Shown: one piece after another, positions 45,841 to 60,300 of the stretch | How the letters are laid out: each line of letters opens with the position of its first letter | Position numbering within the stretch: the first letter of the stretch is position 1 | NCBI GenBank assembly: GCA_963681505.1 | Contig: OY811971.1 | Coordinates: 3,171,278 to 3,235,277, forward strand | Source of the DNA: Eunapius fragilis | Lineage: Eukaryota > Porifera > Demospongiae > Spongillida > Spongillidae | Direction: 5' to 3' | DNA: 64,000 nt | Made by a program: the position numbers and the translations under genes | Notes under the pieces: generated by a model | What the model was told of the DNA's origin: nothing | Seen by the model: only the letters and a program-made list of their open reading frames with translations | Databases searched by the model: none

Positions 45841-48800
45841 GTAAGGAACAACACAAGTCAGATCTATAACCAACATTGATGTGATTTGGCATTAAAACTT
45901 ACTGGGGAGTGTACACTTTTTCGATTTTGCTTGTGTATGCACATGTAAGTCCAAGGGGTTAATTATTCATTTACGGGTGTTATGTGTCATGAATATTGAA
46001 CCTGGTTCAGCAGTATTTTTTTTCAAATGAATAAACAACACACACACACACACACGCACACACACACACACATACACACACACACTGCACAAACATTGAA
46101 TGCTAGACTTGAGTGCTGTGGGTCAAGTTACCATTCTCCATGTTACCTATCACATGTTGGTATCACATGGCAATGCGTGAGATATTATTAAAGTATAGGG
46201 CATCATGTATCTTATTAGCAATGAATCCCACCTTATCCATGATACGCCCTTTTTGGATGCCCCTCACAACCTCTCTCATTTAAATTTGTCTGAAGGGACA
46301 AGGTGGGAGGGGTGAGCGGGTGAGCATACAGCATACCTGACTATAGAGTGAGGGACTATGTGCATAGAGGACTCTAAGTGCATAAACGATGTGGCGATAG
46401 GACTAATGCATCTGTGCATACCCATGTGGCGATAAATAGGACTGTATGTGCACAATGGCGTGCATGGTGATGGGACTATGTGCATAACAGTGTAAAAATC
46501 TGACTATTTGCATAGTAGTGTGGTGGTGGTGCTGTGTGATCAGTTAACCCATGATACATGCATTCTATCAAAGAATGGATCGACTCCACTGATGAAGGCG
46601 GCAGAAGGTGGGCATGTTGAGTGTGTGAGGCTGCTACTGGATAAGGGTGCTACGGTCAACCGTTACGACAAAGTGAGTGCAGTATGCGATTTATCATGAA
46701 CACTTGCTAATATATATATCTCCTTCGTGATGAGGGCGTAGTTTTGAACCAGCGTGCTGTATTGTAGACACATTCGTCTTGTTGATAACATGTGTGCAAG
46801 GCTTAGGGGATGCAATGCACTAGGAAATCGCAGCACCATGTCAGTAGCGGATCTATTGGGGGGGGGGGGAGAGAGATTTGGTTTGGGGGTTAACCCCTCC
46901 CCACCCTCCCAAACGTTTTTAACATTATTCATAGCAGGAAATTAGGAAATCTGTTTTGATAGTTGTGAATAAATCATTTCAAAACCCTCTTTATATGCCA
47001 CGCCCCTTCGTACGTCTGCCCCTGCATCCTGTGACCACAGACATGAATGAATAACCATGCGTGCATGGCGAATGTAGGGTCGGTGTGGTGCCTACTGCAG
47101 CTCCGCTGACCAATAACAATAGGTTTCGCCAGCTCAGATGTGGCTTACCTTTTTAGTATCTTATACACCAAAATAAGGTACTCTCGCTTTGTATTGTGCC
47201 GCCCCATCTACCCTTGTATTCATCTTTCTTTCACCATTAAGAACTCGAGCTAGAAACTGTTCTTAAAAAGCACAATCGCTTCAGTAGTGGCAGTGTGGCC
47301 GGGTGGGCAAATAGTGGCCGCCAAAATGCAGTGAAGGCACCAAAATAGCGGTCTAAATAAGCGACGTGTTGATGAGTTTTAAAAAAAGATTTTTTTAATG
47401 AAAACTAAGAGATATAAATAAATAAATAAATAAAGGTATTTTTTAAGAGTGTGGGGTCGCCCCTATCCGGAAGATTTATGGTATGAGGCTTTACAGGTAG
47501 AGCTTATAAGGCCCTGAATAAATGCACCTACATCGGATTCACCACCACGCCACTGCATATCATGTCATTACATGTCCACACGCAAGAGAAATACGTGGGT
47601 CTAGGTACGAGTAGACGAGGAGAAAAATGGAACTGTGTACAAACAATGGGCACGAGCACTAAAAGATCGAAGAACGTGGTCTTATGGGCACAGAACTGAT
47701 GATAAACTGTTCTTTTTTGTGTTAGCTATCATTCAATAGCAACAAAGGCGAAAGTAGATGCCTAAATCATTAATGTGATCCGGTCCCCACTACGTTACAA
47801 ATATGATTTCATTATACAGCATCAAATCCCTGAAAATGCGGCAACCACGAGAGGCCAACAATATGCAAGGCATATTTTTAAGCGGCTAGCTGGACGATTT
47901 ATAAAATCTTACCAGCTAGTTAGTTTTCAGTAAGGCCACACCAAATTAATCCCGCCTTTAGTTTCTGGTTCCCGCCCGCATACTTTTATCTCGTGACTAT
48001 TTCATATTCATATACATAATCATTTCAATAGCTTCTCACATAACCTAGTGTTAATTTTTGAACAAGCTTGAAGGTGATCTTTTCATACTAAATATCAGCC
48101 AGGCCACAAATGGTAACCAGTACAAGGATCGGAGCATTCTCACTACGTCAATCACACGCATCGAACCCTGTTTGAACAGCAATTAGAACTGCATGAAAGG
48201 CGCTCTAATGATAGCGTACTATGATAAGTAGTAGTATGAAGACAGCTGAACTAGATAACACAGATAATTCAATGCTGCCTGTCAAGTTTATAACAAGTAT
48301 AGCTATGCACTGCTGTTCCATCAAATTGATATTTGGAACCCTGCAGCGCCCAACACCATAGTAACAGTTCAAGAGTTTACAAATGCTAAAACTGCAAAGC
48401 TAGACCTGCAACCAGACCCAAGAATGCGCTTGCGCGAAAGAAATTTGTGGGGTCTTAGGGATGTGAACGCATTAGGGTGGGGAGAGATTAGTAATGTTAA
48501 TAAAGTGGGGGACGTATAAGATTAGTTATATATAGCTAATCTATTGTGTGTTTTTATAAATAGCTACTAGATACTGTTGAAGAGTAATGGGTAATGAGGA
48601 TCTCTACGAGGACAAAGTTACAGAACTTAACGGACAGGGATACTATAGCTTAACAAGGCCGTAGACAAGGGGGGGGGGGGGGGGGGGGAGGGGGGCTTGG
48701 GGAGGCTTGAGCCCCCCCCCCCCCCCCCCCCCCCAAATTTTCCTTGAGAGAAAATATCAAAATGTTATCCGTATCTTGTATAATTTGAATTAACTACTTA

Positions 48801-51800
48801 CAGCTGTAATCATTGGTAGCGGTCCATCGTGAGTAGAGTATAGTCCACAGCATGGACTCTATCTCTGCAGAAAGCATCATCCGAACAATAGAAGACATTT
48901 TGCTGAGGTTATCCCTTTCACTTCAGAATTGTCGCGGACAGTGCTACGATGATGCTAGTTCAATGGCAAGCTGTAAAACAGGTGTATCAACTACTATACT
49001 CCGAAAAGATAGAGCTTTGTATACCCATTGCTATGGCCATACTCTGAACTTAGCTGTTCAAGACGCAGTAAAGGCAAATGTAATCCTTCGTGATACATTA
49101 GACACTATCGAAAAAATGACAAAGCTGATCAAAAATCCTCCGCGGCGGCAAGTGATTTTTGACCATCAACCAACTAAAATTTATAGCAATAGCATTCATT
49201 GCTATACCGTATAGAGCCGGTGTCACGTAAAATTGGGGATCCCATGAAATTAGGGACCCCCGTCCCCAATTTTCCGGAAAATTGGGGACCCCGTCCCCAA
49301 ATTTTCGGGAAATTGGGGACCCCCCCGTCCCTATATTTCTGGAAATTTGGGGATCCCTTCGTGAAACTAGGGACCCCCTGTCAACATCATTCCTACGCAC
49401 TAACTCGCCTTTATATGTATGCGAGCGTACCACAATCTCACGATAACACCAATTTCTCCATTTAATATAAAGTTGCTTTAGCTGGTGCTTTTTCAGGTGA
49501 GGTATGCTCAATACAGCGTAGATGAGTCGATAGAGACAAGCGAGATTGCTGCTTAATACACAGCTCGATTATATTATGATAGAGCCAGATAGACCAATTT
49601 TTATTAGTCATTATGTCATGAATTCAAGCTCGTAATCGAATATGTAAAACCCAATTGTATCATCTTGAGGATCTGAACTATCCCATGCATTTTCTGAAGC
49701 ACAAGCATATAAAATGTGATGCACAATACACAAATAGTATGCAAGAAATTGCATGCACCTATAAACAGTTTCTGCAGAGCCATGAATAATTGGGCTTTTT
49801 CCAGTTTTTCCTGGATATTGAACGGTCACATTTCAAGTGAAACCATTCCTTTCAATTGCGACATTGAATCATATTTTCCTCTTGTGTTGTTCTGCAATAA
49901 CAGTAAACAAGAATGCCTTCTTCAGCCAACGTGAGTCCGTTTATTCTGTGTGTGCTTGGAAATCGGGTTATAATGCCTGTATCAAGGCAGTGCATCAAAC
50001 GTGGTCTCATTTCAGCAGTTATACTTCATTTGAGAGACATCATCACCATGACACACACTTGTAGCATATGCAATAGCATACAGACCACAATCATATGTAT
50101 TTTCCTGCTTATCTGCATCAATAAATTGAACATTAACTACTTTGTCATTGGCAAATAGTAAAGCACAAATTTGATCTTTACAAAAGCTTGACAAAGTGGA
50201 ATACATACAGTCAAATATGTTAATGTAGGATGACTGCAACCCAATGGTTGAAACTGTTAGCCAGTGATCTTGTCCGTTGTGCAAGATCTGAACAAATTGT
50301 TTGCGCATTATGTCATGTGTTAAAGTGTATCCCAATGTGGTGTTCTGAAGCCCTACTAAACCAAACTGCTTACGAAGCAATGATTGAGCAGCATTAACAA
50401 TCTTATCATCCAACCATCCAGTAGATGACAATATATCCTTTTGTGTTTTGTTCAGTTTTATACCATCTACTTCTAACCACAAGCTATCATACTGTCTCTT
50501 CTTTAGTTCATCAGAAGATGCATCAAATACATGTTCTTCTGGAAGCTCATCAATAGGTGCATCCAGTTCATGTTCGTTTGAAAGTTCAGTAGGTGTATGA
50601 AATACATGTTCTTCTTGAGGTAACTTCTTTAGTATACCTGTAATCAATGAAGTAATGATATGTAGAAACAAATCTTTTAGTATTATAACATTTACATACC
50701 TTGCAGAGTGAACTTATGCTTCCTTGTTGCAAAGACCCAACTACAGAATTCATCTAACTCCAATGGAGACATCAGAAAAAATGTTTTCCCTATGATGTGA
50801 ACTGCTTTCATCTCTTTCATAATTGATCTGCTCCAATATTTAAGAATATCAACTGCCTCAACAATACAGTGCTCAAATGATTTACCATTCTTTTTAAACA
50901 ACTTAAAATCATCATAAAGGTCATCATCAACAATGATGAAATCGCCATCATAAACTTCTCTTAGCGGTTCTTTACCTGAGAAGGTCCGATACTGTGTCCA
51001 CAGATACACCATGAGGTCTTTGCTTAGTACAAATTCATTGCCTTGCAAATCCAGAGATTCTGGCTGATAAAAAGATATACACTTGTAATAATCAAACATA
51101 TGCACATGCACTTACATCAAAGTAATCATCTTCCTCTGTGCTGTACAAAATTTCTGATGCTCCAGTTCTCCATAGGCGCATAAGGTTTGGTGAATGGAGC
51201 TGTTTTAAAAGTTCTTCCTGATTAAACTCTTCATGTTCTCCTTTTGCTTTGTCATCACTTGAACCTTCTGTCTTTGCTGCAAGTGTACATCTTCAATCTA
51301 TTGATATTTACCGTTTTCTTTAAAATTTTATCATGCGCATTTCTGACCTCGTAAACCCCTTTTCCCACATGTCTATTAATGCAATATGGACCAGTGTAAC
51401 GGTCATCCATTTTCCCTCCCTTGCGCTCTTTCTGACATGAATTTTCCATTAAAACCATTGTATTAACAGACAGTATAGTAGACTGATGTTTCCTGTCATA
51501 CACCTTCTTCTGTTCCCTCTGAGACTCTGAAATATTCAAGCTTGTTTTATCAAACAATTTACCTCTACTTTCTAACAGGACCTGGATAACTTCTTGAACT
51601 TCATTCTCAGAGTTTAAAGAATATAAGTTTTGAGGTGGTATCACTTCACTATCAATGGGTAAACGCATCTCCTTTTGAAACAACATGTAATATGGGGATC
51701 GTTTAACTGTTTCCTTGACGAGAGCATCTGTATCCCATTAGTACTGTTTCTAACTTCAAATCCCAGTTGCTTTTGTCATCATCTGTCAATTTGCATAGGT

Positions 51801-54193
51801 TTCTCAACAATGTTTGATTAAATCGTTCTGTGAGCCCATTGGTCTGAGTACATAATGCAATAGGTTACAAAAATTGACCCATATACATATAGCAGCTTGC
51901 TTCATTAATACATTACGGGTCACTACATAGTATAGTACAACATTTGCACCATTCAGTATAATGTGCAAGTTTCAAAACTTATTGGATTATAGGAATGTCT
52001 ATAGTAATGACGAATTAATGACACTAACTACTTAATCTTCCTCTGATTCCCAAGGACACTCTTACACTTTACAAACCCAATGTGCAATTTTACATTAAAA
52101 ACTAAATGAATACCTGAGGATGATAAGCACTAGTAATTCTATGCTGAGTCTTGGTTATCAGGTACAGCTCTTTCATCAATTCATTAACAAACTCTCTCCC
52201 TTGGTCTGTTATCACAATTTCAGGTGCTCCAAATTGACAAATCGTCTGAAAATACAATGAAACATAATAAGGAACCTAATTTGCATATCTAGAAACTCAC
52301 AGAATACATAAATCTAGCTACTCCATCTGCTGATTTGTCAGGAAGCACCATTGCTTCAGCCCACTTTGAAAAATAGTCCGTCAATGTAATAATGTACTTA
52401 TTACCATGTGGTGTTACTGACAATGGCCCAATAAGGTCCATTCCAACTTGGCACCATATCTGAGCCTTAACGGGAATGGGATGGAGTTCTGTTGTAGACG
52501 TATATTACTTGCTGTTTTACATCCATGAAAAGGCCAGGCCAATAGTACTTTGCAGCTATTGTGTCATAAGTTCTATTCACACCAAAATGACCATCCTCGT
52601 GGGTAATCGATACGATTCTTCGCCGTTGCTCCCTATCCTCCACAACTAGCCGCGTCCTCGTGCTGGCACCATGATCAGTTTTGTCTAGTGTTCACGCACG
52701 AGAAGTAAAGTATTTACAAGTATACACGTTCTCACCTCGACCAATGTAGTAAAGGTCAGAACCTTTTGCTTCGAAAAACTTGGCTCTCTTTCGTAAAGCC
52801 AACTTATCTGCCTTGCAGAAGCCAGATGGGTACTTGCTGTCTAAAAGGTAGGTAAAGATTTCCCTGTAGCTGAAACGACTGTCTTTCATATCCATTGCGT
52901 TGCTCTCCAAGAGGTGACAAAAAATGAACGTGCTTCATGCACATGCGCACTGTGATTTATAAAGGGATCCCTAATTTAACGCTGGGGTCCCCAATTTTCT
53001 GGGAAATTGGGGACGAGGGGTCCCCAATTTTATGGGATCCCCAGTTTTACGTGACACCGGGTCAATTTCTGCATTTCATGTTAAGTTTTTGCTAACAACA
53101 AATAAGGAAAAGGTTAAAGCGGCTGGGGCTTCGCCCCAGACCCCAATGGGGGAGCTTACAGCGCTCCCCCAAACCCCCTATCTAGGGGCAGAGCTCGCCC
53201 CCTACTGCACCTACCACCAGTCATTACAGCCCCCTCAAACTTGGAAAGTTGTCTACGGCCATGAGCTATATACCTGCAGTGATAGACCCAAGGAGACAAC
53301 CACATACTCGACCTCCATCTTTATCTTCACGTGCTATACCAAACATTATGTCGGTGACGCGAGAAACACTCATTCGAAAGCAGTGTTCCAGGGGCCCCTG
53401 AAGACAGCTAGTATTCTCCACAGGTTGCGCCACAGTCTCAGAGTCTGATAACCATCCAAAGCATACGCAATTTGTACACGCAGTGTTTCACAGTACATAT
53501 CCAGCCATGCGAAGGTCGAAATTAACCGAATATGAAACAATATTTATTAATATGAACTATTAACGTGACGCAATAATAATTGTAATGCTAAATCACTATT
53601 CAATGCGATTAAGCGTGTTGCCGCGCGATTCATCGCAAAGTTTTTCCCTCGGGCACGATGCAATTGTAATCGTCCACCCGTACGACGTTTGCAGATGTGC
53701 ACTTCCTTAATTCATGTTAATATGTATACGCATCTTTACAGGTAGAACATTCTCCGCTGTTTATTGCAGCACGTGGTGGACATTATAAGATCATGCAGAT
53801 GCTACTGGATAAAGGTGCCAAATCGAACTATGCCAATAGGGTGAGTTTGCAGAGACCAGTGTAACGCATGCTGTGAGATTTTTTTAATGGAGTTGAACTC
53901 TGCATGTTGGAGCTAGAGTAACACAGCCTCCATTATAGGCATAGGCCAAGCCCAAATAACACCAATATGGCATTGTCACTGCCACATAATGATGAAAATT
54001 AATTATTATAGGTTGTGCGCCTACAATGTAACTATGAAATGCACGCGTATACATTTACAGTATGACCATTCCCCATTGATTGCGGCATCAACTGGAGGGT
54101 ATGTTGAGTGTGTGCAGCTGCTTTTGGAAAATAATGCCGAAGTCAACGACCGGGACGCGGTGAGTGCGCCGATGAATATCCCCTTGCATGACA

Positions 54194-54278
<85 letters not shown>

Positions 54279-57200
54279 TGTGTGTGCATGCGTGTGTGTG
54301 TGTGTATGTGTGTGTATGTGTGTGTTTGTGTGTGTGAAGTTGTGCATGTGTGTTGGGGATTTTTATAAAAGGCTGGTGGTAATTGCTAAAGTCGTGGTAT
54401 GTATTAGTTTGCTTCTCGCGTCATCGACATAAGTTTTGGTATATAGCGTGTGAAGATAAAGATGGAGGTCGAGTGTGTGGTTGTCTCCTTGGGTCTATCA
54501 CTGCAGGTTTATTTATATAGCTATATAGTATCCCTGTCCGTTAAGTTCTGTAACTTTGTCCCCCTAGAAATCCTCATTACCCATTACACTTCCACAGTAT
54601 CTAGTAGCTATTTAAAAACACACAATAGGTTAGGTTAATGGACTAATATTATTCTTGATACATGTTATTAATTCACTGAAGGTCTTTTTCATTTTTCCAT
54701 TTCACTCAAGCCAATTGCAACTTGCGTTTCATATCCTAGTTGCTAGGGCTTCAAATCTTACAATTAAATGTAGTAATCAGTAGTGGGACATTCTCTCCCC
54801 CCCCCCCCCCCCCCCCCCCCAACCGAACAGTCTTATGACAGAGATAATGTTTATGACACAGAACGAAAACAAAACTGTTCCTCTTTGCTGATGTCGATTG
54901 ATTGCGCATGCGACAAAGGTGTAAGTGACCTGAGTTTCGGCTGTCCGATATTAACGTTTTCATGCCATTCATTTAACCGCATCATGCCTATATATGGCAT
55001 GAACCTACTCTGGCTATACATGAATGTTTCGGGGGCGGCCACAAACGGAGTGCATATGGTGCTTCATCATGGTCCCTAGGGGGCTTAGCCCCGTATTGAC
55101 CCACCCAACCACTCCTTAATAGCTGTACACATGCACCATTGCAGAATGACCGCACTCCATTGATCGAGGCGGCAGCTGTCAGTGACAAGTGCGTTCAGTT
55201 GCTGCTGGACAAGGGTGCCCTCATCAACTATCAGAATGAGGTGAGTGTTGACCCTATCTGACAAGTTCGCCTGTAGTTTATGAACAAGGGTGGCATATAA
55301 TGTGAAGTTGTGATTTGTAGTAAAAATGTGTATGAGTGTTACATGGGTTCAAATTTGTATTGTGCCAGCATGAAGATTTTTCTTCCAGGATAGACTTGCA
55401 GATACAGAGACATCTTAACTTAGATATAGTGAAACTGAAAGGTTTTATACAAATACCTCGAACAATAAACTACTTAAAAAGCCATGCAATGTTGTTGGCA
55501 GTCTGCATAAATATGCAGTTGACAAATAAAACATCTGCTATGATCGATAAGTGTATGCATGTATATGTAACCAACTTCCTATAAAATGCTTGTCATTGTT
55601 CTGTGAGTTGTGGTTACTGGGGCAGATACGGGATGGGAGTGGGGACTGGGAGTCATAAATAAATTTGATAACAGTATTCCATTTCAGCATTAATAACCGT
55701 ATGTACATCAAGAAGAGTTGGCTTCTCAGCTCCCATGCATGCCCCCTTGCTTGACCCGTTCCACTATTAATAAATAAATTCTTGTCAGCCCCCTATTTGC
55801 CTTCTGGGTTGTGCGGATTGTATTGCAGTACTCATTCATGTACCTTTACCTTTGCAGGATGGATGGTCCGCTCTGATGAAGGCAGCGTTTTGTGGAAACA
55901 ATAAGTGTGTGCAACTGTTGTTGGATAGAGGTGCTGATGTCAAACTTCGTAAATCAAAAAGTGTACATGTAAGTGCAGTTTGCGATCTGTATGTAAATGT
56001 AATGTTCCCGGCAGAAATATCGTTCTGCAAACCTAGAAAAGTCCTGTCGTTACTGGATTGTTCTGTTCATTAACTTTTACTGAACGCATTGAGAAGGTGT
56101 AGTTGTGCAAAATGCGTGCACATTTTCCCGTTCGACTCGTATACCAATGATTTACACACCCCCTACTATATACATTTGATGGGATGTGGTTTGCCTAAAT
56201 CAATCATATCAGGGCAGGAAAATGTGCATATTCTTTGCACAGCTACATCTTTGCAACGGGAACAGTAAGAATTAATGAACAGAACAAATCAATAGCGGTA
56301 GTACTCTTCCACATGTTTAGAAATGCAGCAGCACCAGATTATTGTTTGCTTGGACAAAGGTGATAGGCATTTTTTCACTCTATGCTACATGTATGTTTAG
56401 GCAAAGGTCAAAGTGTACTATTTTAGCTTGTATATTGCTTATCCGAGGATAAAATGAACTGATCTGCTAATTGTAATGTTTTGGGATATAATTGCGTTCT
56501 TGGAATAGTGATGGAGACACTCCTTGTGTCAGTTATTTCTACAGGATCCTATTACCGCACTGGTACTTGCAGCATCAAATGGGCATGTAGAGTGTGTGAG
56601 ACTGCTACTGATGAATAGGGATGCTGTGGACGTGAGTGCTATTATATGTGTCTGTGTTATAAGCGTTGTGTTAAACCGTTGCATTGGTGTGTATAAAACA
56701 TCTGATAAAAAGTGCTTTTTGGTGACTTTGTGAAGCAAAATATGATAGAGGATATGGGGAATGCTATATTAATTCTTCATCACTTATCCATCTTTGAGGT
56801 GTGTTTTTAAATAATTTGAGCGCTCATGAGAAGAATAAATGCAAGCGTTTAAGACATTATATGGAGATAAGTTTTCTTATTGATGACATTGACTTTAATG
56901 TCCATTCTTACCACAGCATGATTCCGACAACTCTACCAATGCTCTGTATGCTGCTATTTCGGCGAACTGGGACAACTGTGTAAAAGTGATTCTGTCGCAT
57001 CCTGGTACTTATGTAGACTGGGAGCATTGCTATCGGAAATGTTCATCTAGGTCAGATGATAAGGACAGGTGCCGTTCTGTAATAGATAAAATGTCGAAAT
57101 CGTGTGAAGACATTCCTGTTGATTCATATGGAAAGGTTGTGCTGTGTGGAAACTCCGGTGCAGGGAAGAGTACATTGACTAAGGTGAGCAAAGGATATAT

Positions 57201-57334
57201 GACTTGCAGACAAGCACAATCTATTGTGTTCAATCAACCATTGGTATTAACATGATGTATATACATTTGATTAAAGGCTATCATCAATTTGTCAAAACCA
57301 GCTGGTCCTCGTCTATTGAAGGTGAGAATGAATG

Positions 57335-57371
<37 letters not shown>

Positions 57372-60300
57372 AGACCATTTCACTCAGGCACTCTTCCCAC
57401 AATTACCTCATTTGTCTAGCATTGCAAAACTGATGCTAGCCTCGAGATAAATGTCACATTTCCATATTTAGGACAGCAGGGCGATACAATGCACCGATGA
57501 TGTGTGTGTGTGGGGGGAGGGGGGGGGCCAGTATTAGGTCACTACCTCAGTCTGTAAAGTGGCTACACATATAGTTCCAAACATTAGCCAATAGTATAAC
57601 CACTTCTACCACTTAAAGAGCAGGGCTTTGCAATTGCAATACACCCATACTCATAGAGTTCAGTTGTATTATCAATATTAATATTAATTTTGCTGGCCCA
57701 TATTCTTATAATTGTCCATACAAAGGAATCCATTGTGATTAAAAACATAACCCTATATTATGTGACAGGTCAATGACCATAGCATCTTTTGATGCCATGG
57801 CAAAATAAAGTGAGGTTTCAAAACGTCAGGGTGGTCACTTCACTAAAGTAAACATGGGGTCTCCCTTTTGTAGCAATCCACATACATATACAAGACATAA
57901 TTATACACTCGATATACATTTCCACATACATATATACATGATGCAAGTATATACTCAATATACATGTCCACTGGGATTAAATAAAACAGGATCACATTTA
58001 GGCATGATTAACATAAACTTAGCACAACATAGTTAGAATGTGGATGCATTATATTATCGTGGTAAAAGTAACGGTATTCATGAATCATTTATCTAGCGGG
58101 TCTTTGGACGGCAAGATGTGGCACTCACCACTGGGATAATGTCTCATCAAGTTGAAAGTTCCTCAGGCAATATGATTATCTATGACTTGGCAGGACGTGG
58201 AGAATACTTCTCCAGCCACTCTGCATGTCTGGAAGCCATCTCCCTCAACAGTCCAGCCACCTTTATTCTCACACAGGACCTGAGGAAGGACCCTGAGGCC
58301 ATCACCAGGGAGCTCCACTACTGGGCTACAATGATAGACAGTGTATGCCACAAGTGTCCCTTGCGGTCATCAGTGATAGTGGTAGGCACACATGCTGACA
58401 TCCTAACACCTGGAGAGGTGACCTCAAAAATTACCCATGTGCATTCCGTTGCTGGGACAGCCTTTGTCCATCAAAAGTTAGTGAAGGTAGTAGCATTAAG
58501 CCTTAACAATATATACAAAGATGAGATGAATCAGTTCATGAACTTGTTGCATGAAACAAACCAAAATGTTTTGCGCACATGTCCTTCAATTTCGAGGATG
58601 TGTCACGTGGTGCTTTCCTTCATGTACAAGGTGGTACCTTCCAAAGTTGATGCTTTAACTCTATCTGATCTGTTAGAACACCTAAAGGCAGACAAGACAA
58701 AATTAATTGATCAAGATATATCTTGCATTATCCCAATCCTGAAGACTTTATCAGAAAAGGGATTTATTATCTATATTCCATCTGAAGATCCCCTTCATAG
58801 CTGGATAGTCCTTAATAAAGGAAGTATCCTTACAAGAGTCAATGGTTCTTTGTTTGCAGATTCTAGTTCGTTTAATGAGCATGCCCACCTAAATACAGGG
58901 ATAATACGCAAGTCAGTTCTTGCCGCAACATTTCCAGAGTACAACATTGAAATGATAGTTCAATTTATGATTCACTTTCAGTTGTGTCGAGCAGTGGACA
59001 TAAATCAACTTGGTACAAATAGTCCAGGACTTGATCCCCTCCTTTTCTTCCCAGCTCTTGTAAATATTGGTAGGCCCAGTAGTGCCACTGTTTCCAGTAA
59101 GCATTTCAGTTGGTCTATCATAGTCAGGTCTACCAACCAAGTTTTCATCCCACGCTTTCTTCATGTCCTTCTTTGTAGGCTGCTCTCTGATTTAGCATTG
59201 CCCATAGAATTGGTCAAAACCCTGTACCCTGGCTTTAGTCATAGCTGGGATGTGTGGTGCAGGGGTATAAAGTGTCTTAGTGAAGCAAGGGGAGTTACCA
59301 TCGTTGAGATGGATGAGATGTTCAAGTCTGTCTCCATGGCAATTTCCTCCCCTGACAAGAAAGATCTCAAATATCCTAAACTGGCACAATCTGTTATTTC
59401 AGTTATTAAGACCACCTGTCAGGAGTTCTGTCCCCATGTAGATGTGTTAGAGATTATTTCCTGTCCCCCTGAGGCCACCTCAGACCACTCTAATGACACT
59501 AAGGTAGAGCTGTCCTTACTGAAGAAGGCCATACTTGAAGGAAATAGGCACATTGTTGATTTGAGTGGGCAGAAGTATGTGGAGATTGGAGAATGGATGA
59601 TGATAGAGCCATGTCTTCCATACCTTATTGGAGGTGAGACTATTGATGCAGTTATTGCAACATGTTAATAAGCCCCTACCCTGCAGTGTCTACCTCTGTG
59701 GTTCCTTTATTTTCTTCCCAGCTATTGTCAGAATTCATAAGGCAGGTAGTACCAAACTTAGAAGGTCAGTTGGCAATGTAATGGAACACTAGCCAGGGTA
59801 TGAGATGTTTGAATGAGTCACAGCTAAATTCTGAATGATGATAATGCTAAATAATAATAGTTATTCAGTTTTCTATTATGCACATTTACTCATAGCATAG
59901 GATCTGGTGCATGCTAGCTCGCATTGTCTTAATTTTGTTGTCAAGCATTGTATACACTGCTTCGTTGAGGTCTGTGGTAAAAATACTCTAAGCCTGCTTT
60001 AAGTGCCTGTTTACGTAAAGTACAAAATGTGGCTTTAGTAAAGATGCTGTTGCTATTGAATTATTCGTTGTTTATCATATTTATCTGAAGTACCTTACTT
60101 GCTCATATGATTTGCCACTCCCTCCAGGAACACCCATTATTTCAGAACTGTTGTCCTTTTCTGCTTCAAAGATTAACATAGCTGCAGAAATTGGGCCAAG
60201 ATATTTAAAATTCGGTACATCTTTACTGGAGGACGCAGATGGAGATGCAGTTGCACTATTGGAGAAGGAATGCGAAGGAAATACTGAGAAGATAAATACA

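Larger units (their letters stand above)
49221..53056 (-). mobile_element. Ginger-type DNA transposon, 3836 bp, CCGG target duplication
   Basis: The left end TGTCACGTAAAATTGGGGAT and the right end (complement TGTCACGTAAAACTGGGGAT) form terminal inverted repeats of ~27 bp. CCGG flanks both (49217-49220, 53057-53060). Subterminal DNA repeats GGGACC/GTCCCC words (49225-49380, 52985-53040). On minus it encodes a Gypsy-like integrase, an uncharacterised region and an Ulp1-type protease, without reverse transcriptase, RNase H or LTRs. TGT-starting termini, a 4-bp duplication and an integrase with accessory protease are features reported for Ginger1. The integrase is broken, so it is inactive. Confidence 0.9.
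48655..53257 (+). mobile_element. Truncated hAT element carrying a nested Ginger
   Basis: GGCCGTAGACAAGGGG at 48658 and its complement GTTGTCTACGGCC at 53244-53256 are the termini. G and C homopolymers flank the left end (48670-48735). It contains a partial hAT transposase (48852-49165) and, 5' of its right arm, a complete Ginger element. An inverted paralogue of the flanking DNA at 54430-54635 lacks the whole 4.6 kb, giving an empty-site comparison. The target duplication is not clean (AGCT words at both sides). Confidence 0.7.
48527..54640. repeat. Inverted intronic duplication, one copy split by the hAT/Ginger
   Basis: 48540-48652 together with 53270-53345 is matched in reverse by 54430-54635. 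Shared words include ATTGTGTGTTTTT, AGCTACTAGATACTGT, GTAATGGGTAATGAGGAT, ACAAAGTTACAGAACTTAAC and GGACAGGGATACTATA; then, after the gap, GTGATAGACCCAAGGAGACA, ACTCGACCTCCATCTTTATC and CACGTGCTATA. The intact inverted copy has only ~25 bp where the other has 4.6 kb. Confidence 0.85.

Noticed and set aside
46840..47030. Possible hAT MITE from AGCGGATCTATTGGGG to CGTCTGCCCCTGCATCC
   Set aside because: The two ends do not form inverted repeats and no target duplication exists.
49199..49465. Plus-strand frame with GTPVPNFPENWG-like repeats
   Set aside because: It is a translation of Ginger subterminal GGGACC/GTCCCC repeats, as is the opposite-strand frame at 49098-49511.
51255..52910. Gypsy LTR retrotransposon
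   Set aside because: No reverse transcriptase, RNase H, gag or LTRs are present, and the unit is bounded by terminal inverted repeats with a 4-bp duplication.
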